From Glaciecola sp047250385 (lineage in GTDB: Bacteria; Pseudomonadota; Gammaproteobacteria; Enterobacterales; Alteromonadaceae), in contig NZ_JBLBVM010000047.1 of assembly GCF_047250385.1 (NCBI RefSeq), forward strand, positions 62,001 through 126,000: DNA of 64,000 nucleotides, in the 5' to 3' direction. Position 1 is the first letter of the stretch; each line of letters opens with the position of its first letter. Below, one piece after another: positions 61,105 to 64,000 of this stretch. Made by a program: the position numbers and the translations under genes. Under the pieces are notes generated by a model that saw only the letters and a list, made by a program, of their open reading frames with translations, was not told the DNA's origin and searched no databases.

Positions 61105-62565
61105 TTGCTAAGTAAACAAGCCTTGCGCTTATCGTTTAAATTGCGTCTTAAACAACAAAGTCTAATAATTTCGGTATTGGCTAGTTTAACTATTCTATTG
61201 TCATTTCAGACTCACGCACAAGATAGCGATTCGGAGAAGATTCTAAATTTTTGCGTTGATCCAGATTGGATGCCCTTCGAAGGTATGGTTGACGGACAGC
61301 ATACAGGGATCGCAAGCGACTATCTTAAGGTTTTTAAAGAGCTGACAGATTATTCCTTTACCTTAGTGCCAACTAAGTCCTGGAACGAGACCCTTGAATC
61401 TTTGAGAAAAGGCGAGTGTGATGTCAATCTATTGCTAAACAGCTCTGTCGAACGCGAGAACTTCTTATCATTTACAATTCCCTACTTTATCGGTCCGAAC
61501 GTTTTGGTTAGCAAAAAAGACATTCCCTTCATGCAAGATTTAGGGGCTGTGGGTGAACTAACCTTAGGTGTCGTTGAAGGTTATCGATTAGTTGAATATA
61601 TTTCACGTTTCTACCCTGACATAAAAATACAAACCGTCGCTTCCGAAGAAGATGGTCTTATCGCTGCAGATAAAGGTCTTGTTGACGTTTATGTAGGTTC
61701 TCTTTATTCAATTAATTTAACAATAAACAAACTCAATCTAAGATATTTGAAAATCAATGGCTGGATCTCCCTTCAAGATCAATTACGTATTGGTTTCACA
61801 AAACCCAACGCGCATTTAGTGCCCATATTTAATCAAGCGATAGAACAAATTTCGACGAGTCAGCACAATGAAATATTAAATAGATGGAGTAATGTTCAGA
61901 TTGTGAAGCAAACTGACTATACCCTACTCTATTATCTTGGCGGCGCAGTCACTTTTATATTCATGGTTTTTTTATGGCGATATTTAGTTTCCAAAAAGGT
62001 TATGGCTGCCTTGCACGATAAAAACAAAGAATTAGAAAAAACGAGAGAAGAACTTCTTGTTGCAAATAAAAACCTAGAGTACATTTCTTTCCATGATAGT
62101 TTAACCAGCCTTTATAATCGCCATTATTTCATGTCGACCTTAAAGGATCATTTAAACAACATACTCAGGCACAATAGCAATTCCGTGCTTTTAATGATTG
62201 ATATTGATTTTTTTAAGAAAGTGAATGATAAGTACGGTCATTTAGTTGGTGATAAAATATTACAGCAGTTCTCTGTAATATTGTCTAAAGTACTGCGAGC
62301 CGGGGATGTAGCTGCTCGCTGGGGTGGAGAGGAATTTATTGTCCTACTCCCCAAGACCTCTGCTGAACAATCAATGTGTATAGCCACAAGATTAGTTGAA
62401 ACCGTTGAAGCCTATCGTTTTGAATCTAATATTGGATTAACAATAAGCGTTGGCGCAGCACAGTACAAACATGGCGACGAACTTGAAGCATGGATAGAAA
62501 TGGCTGATACAGCTCTTTATCAAGCAAAAGATGAAGGCCGAAATCGAATTAAAGCCATCGTATAA
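61105..62565 (+). CDS. Diguanylate cyclase with periplasmic substrate-binding sensor
   Basis: This 486-aa protein has a signal peptide or first span (about residues 18-38) and a periplasmic solute-binding-protein-like domain (about 47-270, with FCVDPDWMPFEGMVDGQHTGIASDY). A membrane span (about 275-297), a short coiled coil and a GGDEF domain follow. The catalytic loop is intact, RWGGEEFIVLLP, and the inhibitory I-site RAGD lies five residues before it, so cyclic-di-GMP synthesis with product inhibition is predicted. The ligand may be an amino acid. No ATG fits; TTG 61105, with AAGG nine bases upstream, is preferred over TTG 61096. Confidence 0.85.
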   Translation: MLSKQALRLSFKLRLKQQSLIISVLASLTILLSFQTHAQDSDSEKILNFCVDPDWMPFEGMVDGQHTGIASDYLKVFKELTDYSFTLVPTKSWNETLESLRKGECDVNLLLNSSVERENFLSFTIPYFIGPNVLVSKKDIPFMQDLGAVGELTLGVVEGYRLVEYISRFYPDIKIQTVASEEDGLIAADKGLVDVYVGSLYSINLTINKLNLRYLKINGWISLQDQLRIGFTKPNAHLVPIFNQAIEQISTSQHNEILNRWSNVQIVKQTDYTLLYYLGGAVTFIFMVFLWRYLVSKKVMAALHDKNKELEKTREELLVANKNLEYISFHDSLTSLYNRHYFMSTLKDHLNNILRHNSNSVLLMIDIDFFKKVNDKYGHLVGDKILQQFSVILSKVLRAGDVAARWGGEEFIVLLPKTSAEQSMCIATRLVETVEAYRFESNIGLTISVGAAQYKHGDELEAWIEMADTALYQAKDEGRNRIKAIV

Positions 62566-62843
62566 TGCAGGTAAAACTGCCCATACAAATACACTTTCTC
62601 TTTCCTCACGTGCATAAGACTTTAGATTAAATCTCCTGTATAATCCGCGAAATTAAAAAACAGCCCTAGCCTCCTCTCGCCTCGCTCGATTGCGTCGAGA
62701 CGGCGATTGAAGCAGCAAAACCAACACATGAACACTGCTCTGTGTAATTTCATGCATGCTAATTTACGTATGTTGATATGTGTAAGTTGATATATGTGAG
62801 TTAGTTAAGGCAAATGAATGACTAGAGTAAGTAGAGACACAAT

Positions 62844-64000
62844 ATGACCGTAAAACAATTCGACCCTCAAGCTGTACAGAAGAGTAGTAACTCAGCAGCA
62901 AGTCAGACGACGACTTTAGAAATTCCATCAAAAATGATTGATGAACAACATCAAGCGTCAATCAGTGCAAGCTCTGCTCCAACACAAAGTACTAAAATTG
63001 GCTTTGTTAGCTTAGGCTGCCCTAAAAACTTGGTTGACTCAGAGCGAATACTAACGCAATTGCGTATTGAAGGTTATGACGTTGTTTCTACTTACAACGA
63101 CGCAGCCTTAGTTATCGTCAACACGTGCGGTTTTATCGATTCAGCAGTCCAAGAGTCACTAGATACTATAGGTGAAGCACTAGCTGAAAACGGTAAAGTT
63201 ATTGTAACGGGTTGCTTAGGTATTAAAGAAGATGAAATCCGTGAAGTTCATCCAAACGTGCTGTCTATAACAGGTCCACATGCCTATGAAGAAGTTGTCA
63301 GTCAGGTTCACGAGCATTTACCAAAGCCTGAACATAATCCATTCTTACACTTAGTGCCTGACCATGGCGTAAAACTCACGCCAAAGCATTTTGCTTATTT
63401 AAAAATATCGGAAGGTTGCAACCATCGTTGCACATTCTGCATTATCCCCTCGATGCGTGGAGATTTAGTAAGTCGTCCAGTGGGTGAAGTACTTAGCGAA
63501 GCAAAGCGCCTAAAAGCCGCCGGTGTAAATGAGTTATTGGTGATATCACAAGACACCAGTGCTTATGGCGTTGATGTTAAATACAAAACTGACTTTTGGG
63601 ACGGCATGCCGGTAAAAACCCACATGCAACAGCTGTGTGAAAAGTTAGGTGAGATGGATATGTGGGTAAGACTCCACTACGTCTATCCTTACCCTCATGT
63701 GGATGATCTCATACCTTTGATGGCAGAAGGTAAAGTGCTTCCATATTTAGACATCCCGTTTCAGCACTCAAGCAAACGTATACTTCGCTTAATGAAACGA
63801 CCAGGTAGTGCTGACAGGACAATAGAACGCATCAAGAAATGGCGTGAAATTTGTCCAGAATTAGTCATTCGTTCAACTTTCATCGTTGGGTTTCCGGGCG
63901 AAACAGAAGAAGAGTTTGAAGAATTACTTCAATTCCTTAAAGAAGCACAATTAGATCGTGTTGGTTGTTTTAAGTATTCACCTGTAGATGGAGCGAAGGC
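62844..64000 (+). CDS. rimO: Ribosomal protein S12 methylthiotransferase, incomplete at 3' end
   Basis: The first 385 codons of a radical-SAM enzyme that methylthiolates Asp88 of ribosomal protein S12. The N-terminal MTTase domain has IGFVSLGCPKNLVDSERIL, NTCGFIDSAVQES and TGCLG, whose Cys bind one [4Fe-4S] cluster. The radical-SAM triad is in EGCNHRCTFCIIPSMRGDLVSRP. YLDIPFQHSSKRILRLMKRPG and FIVGFPGETEEEFEEL follow. The protein runs off the right edge. Compared with E. coli RimO it has about 45 extra Ser/Gln/Thr-rich residues before IGFVSLGCPKN; an internal ATG at codon 31 might be the true start. Confidence 0.93.
   Translation, partial: MTVKQFDPQAVQKSSNSAASQTTTLEIPSKMIDEQHQASISASSAPTQSTKIGFVSLGCPKNLVDSERILTQLRIEGYDVVSTYNDAALVIVNTCGFIDSAVQESLDTIGEALAENGKVIVTGCLGIKEDEIREVHPNVLSITGPHAYEEVVSQVHEHLPKPEHNPFLHLVPDHGVKLTPKHFAYLKISEGCNHRCTFCIIPSMRGDLVSRPVGEVLSEAKRLKAAGVNELLVISQDTSAYGVDVKYKTDFWDGMPVKTHMQQLCEKLGEMDMWVRLHYVYPYPHVDDLIPLMAEGKVLPYLDIPFQHSSKRILRLMKRPGSADRTIERIKKWREICPELVIRSTFIVGFPGETEEEFEELLQFLKEAQLDRVGCFKYSPVDGAK

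Overview
The window looks like chromosome of a marine gammaproteobacterium of the Alteromonadales type (Alteromonadaceae, Colwelliaceae or relatives). Supporting signs are an AT-leaning base composition, close resemblance of the housekeeping proteins (CmoM, SohB, YciK, GlnS, SdhA, TcdA, RimO) to their E. coli counterparts, a LiuR-like operator before mmsA, a Pla-1/VolA-type lipase, and a polysaccharide-utilisation locus (PUL) with a TonB receptor, an MFS transporter and a tryptophan-halogenase-like protein. I saw no rRNA, tRNA, insertion sequence, phage or CRISPR. The species cannot be named from this.

Layout. 1-6.4 kb: the 5' part of mmsA, a response regulator with TPRs, glutathione peroxidase, cmoM, ybgI, a Lys/Ala-rich small protein and sohB, with two intergenic octamer tandem repeats. 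6.5-11.9 kb: two large lipoprotein hydrolases, a penicillin-acylase-family enzyme and a VolA-like lipase. 12.1-14.8 kb: yciK and glnS. 15.0-39.7 kb: an alpha-glucan PUL. 40.0-51.8 kb: the TCA block sucD-sucC-sucB-sucA and sdhB-sdhA-sdhD-sdhC, with gltA divergent. 51.9-54.9 kb: manB and manC for GDP-mannose. 55.0-62.6 kb: a pirin, tcdA, a DedA-like protein, two small unknowns and two GGDEF proteins. 62.8 kb to the end: the start of rimO.

The PUL is the most interesting part. It holds a LacI-type regulator, an SLC45-like MFS sugar transporter, a tryptophan-halogenase-like flavoprotein, GH31 and GH13 enzymes, a large lipoprotein pullulanase and a TonB receptor. Inserted in it, and translationally linked to the GH13 and GH31 genes, is a carbamoyltransferase - SxtJ - DUF5989 trio. 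Two SGNH-hydrolase paralogues diverge from this trio. The set resembles the sxtI-sxtJ-sxtK-sxtL block of saxitoxin clusters. The 50-codon DUF5989 gene (23950-24102) is easy to miss. A 14-bp near-palindrome, TGCATACGTATKCA, lies before the transporter/halogenase pair, between the carbamoyltransferase and SGNH operons, and before the TonB receptor. This suggests one LacI regulon.

Working model (inference): the surface pullulanase debranches alpha-glucan. The TonB receptor imports oligosaccharides, GH13 and GH31 shorten them, the MFS carrier brings them into the cytoplasm, and the LacI protein senses the sugar. The carbamoyltransferase and SGNH proteins would add and remove carbamoyl or acyl groups on a sugar or envelope substrate under the same control. 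That last role is unproven.
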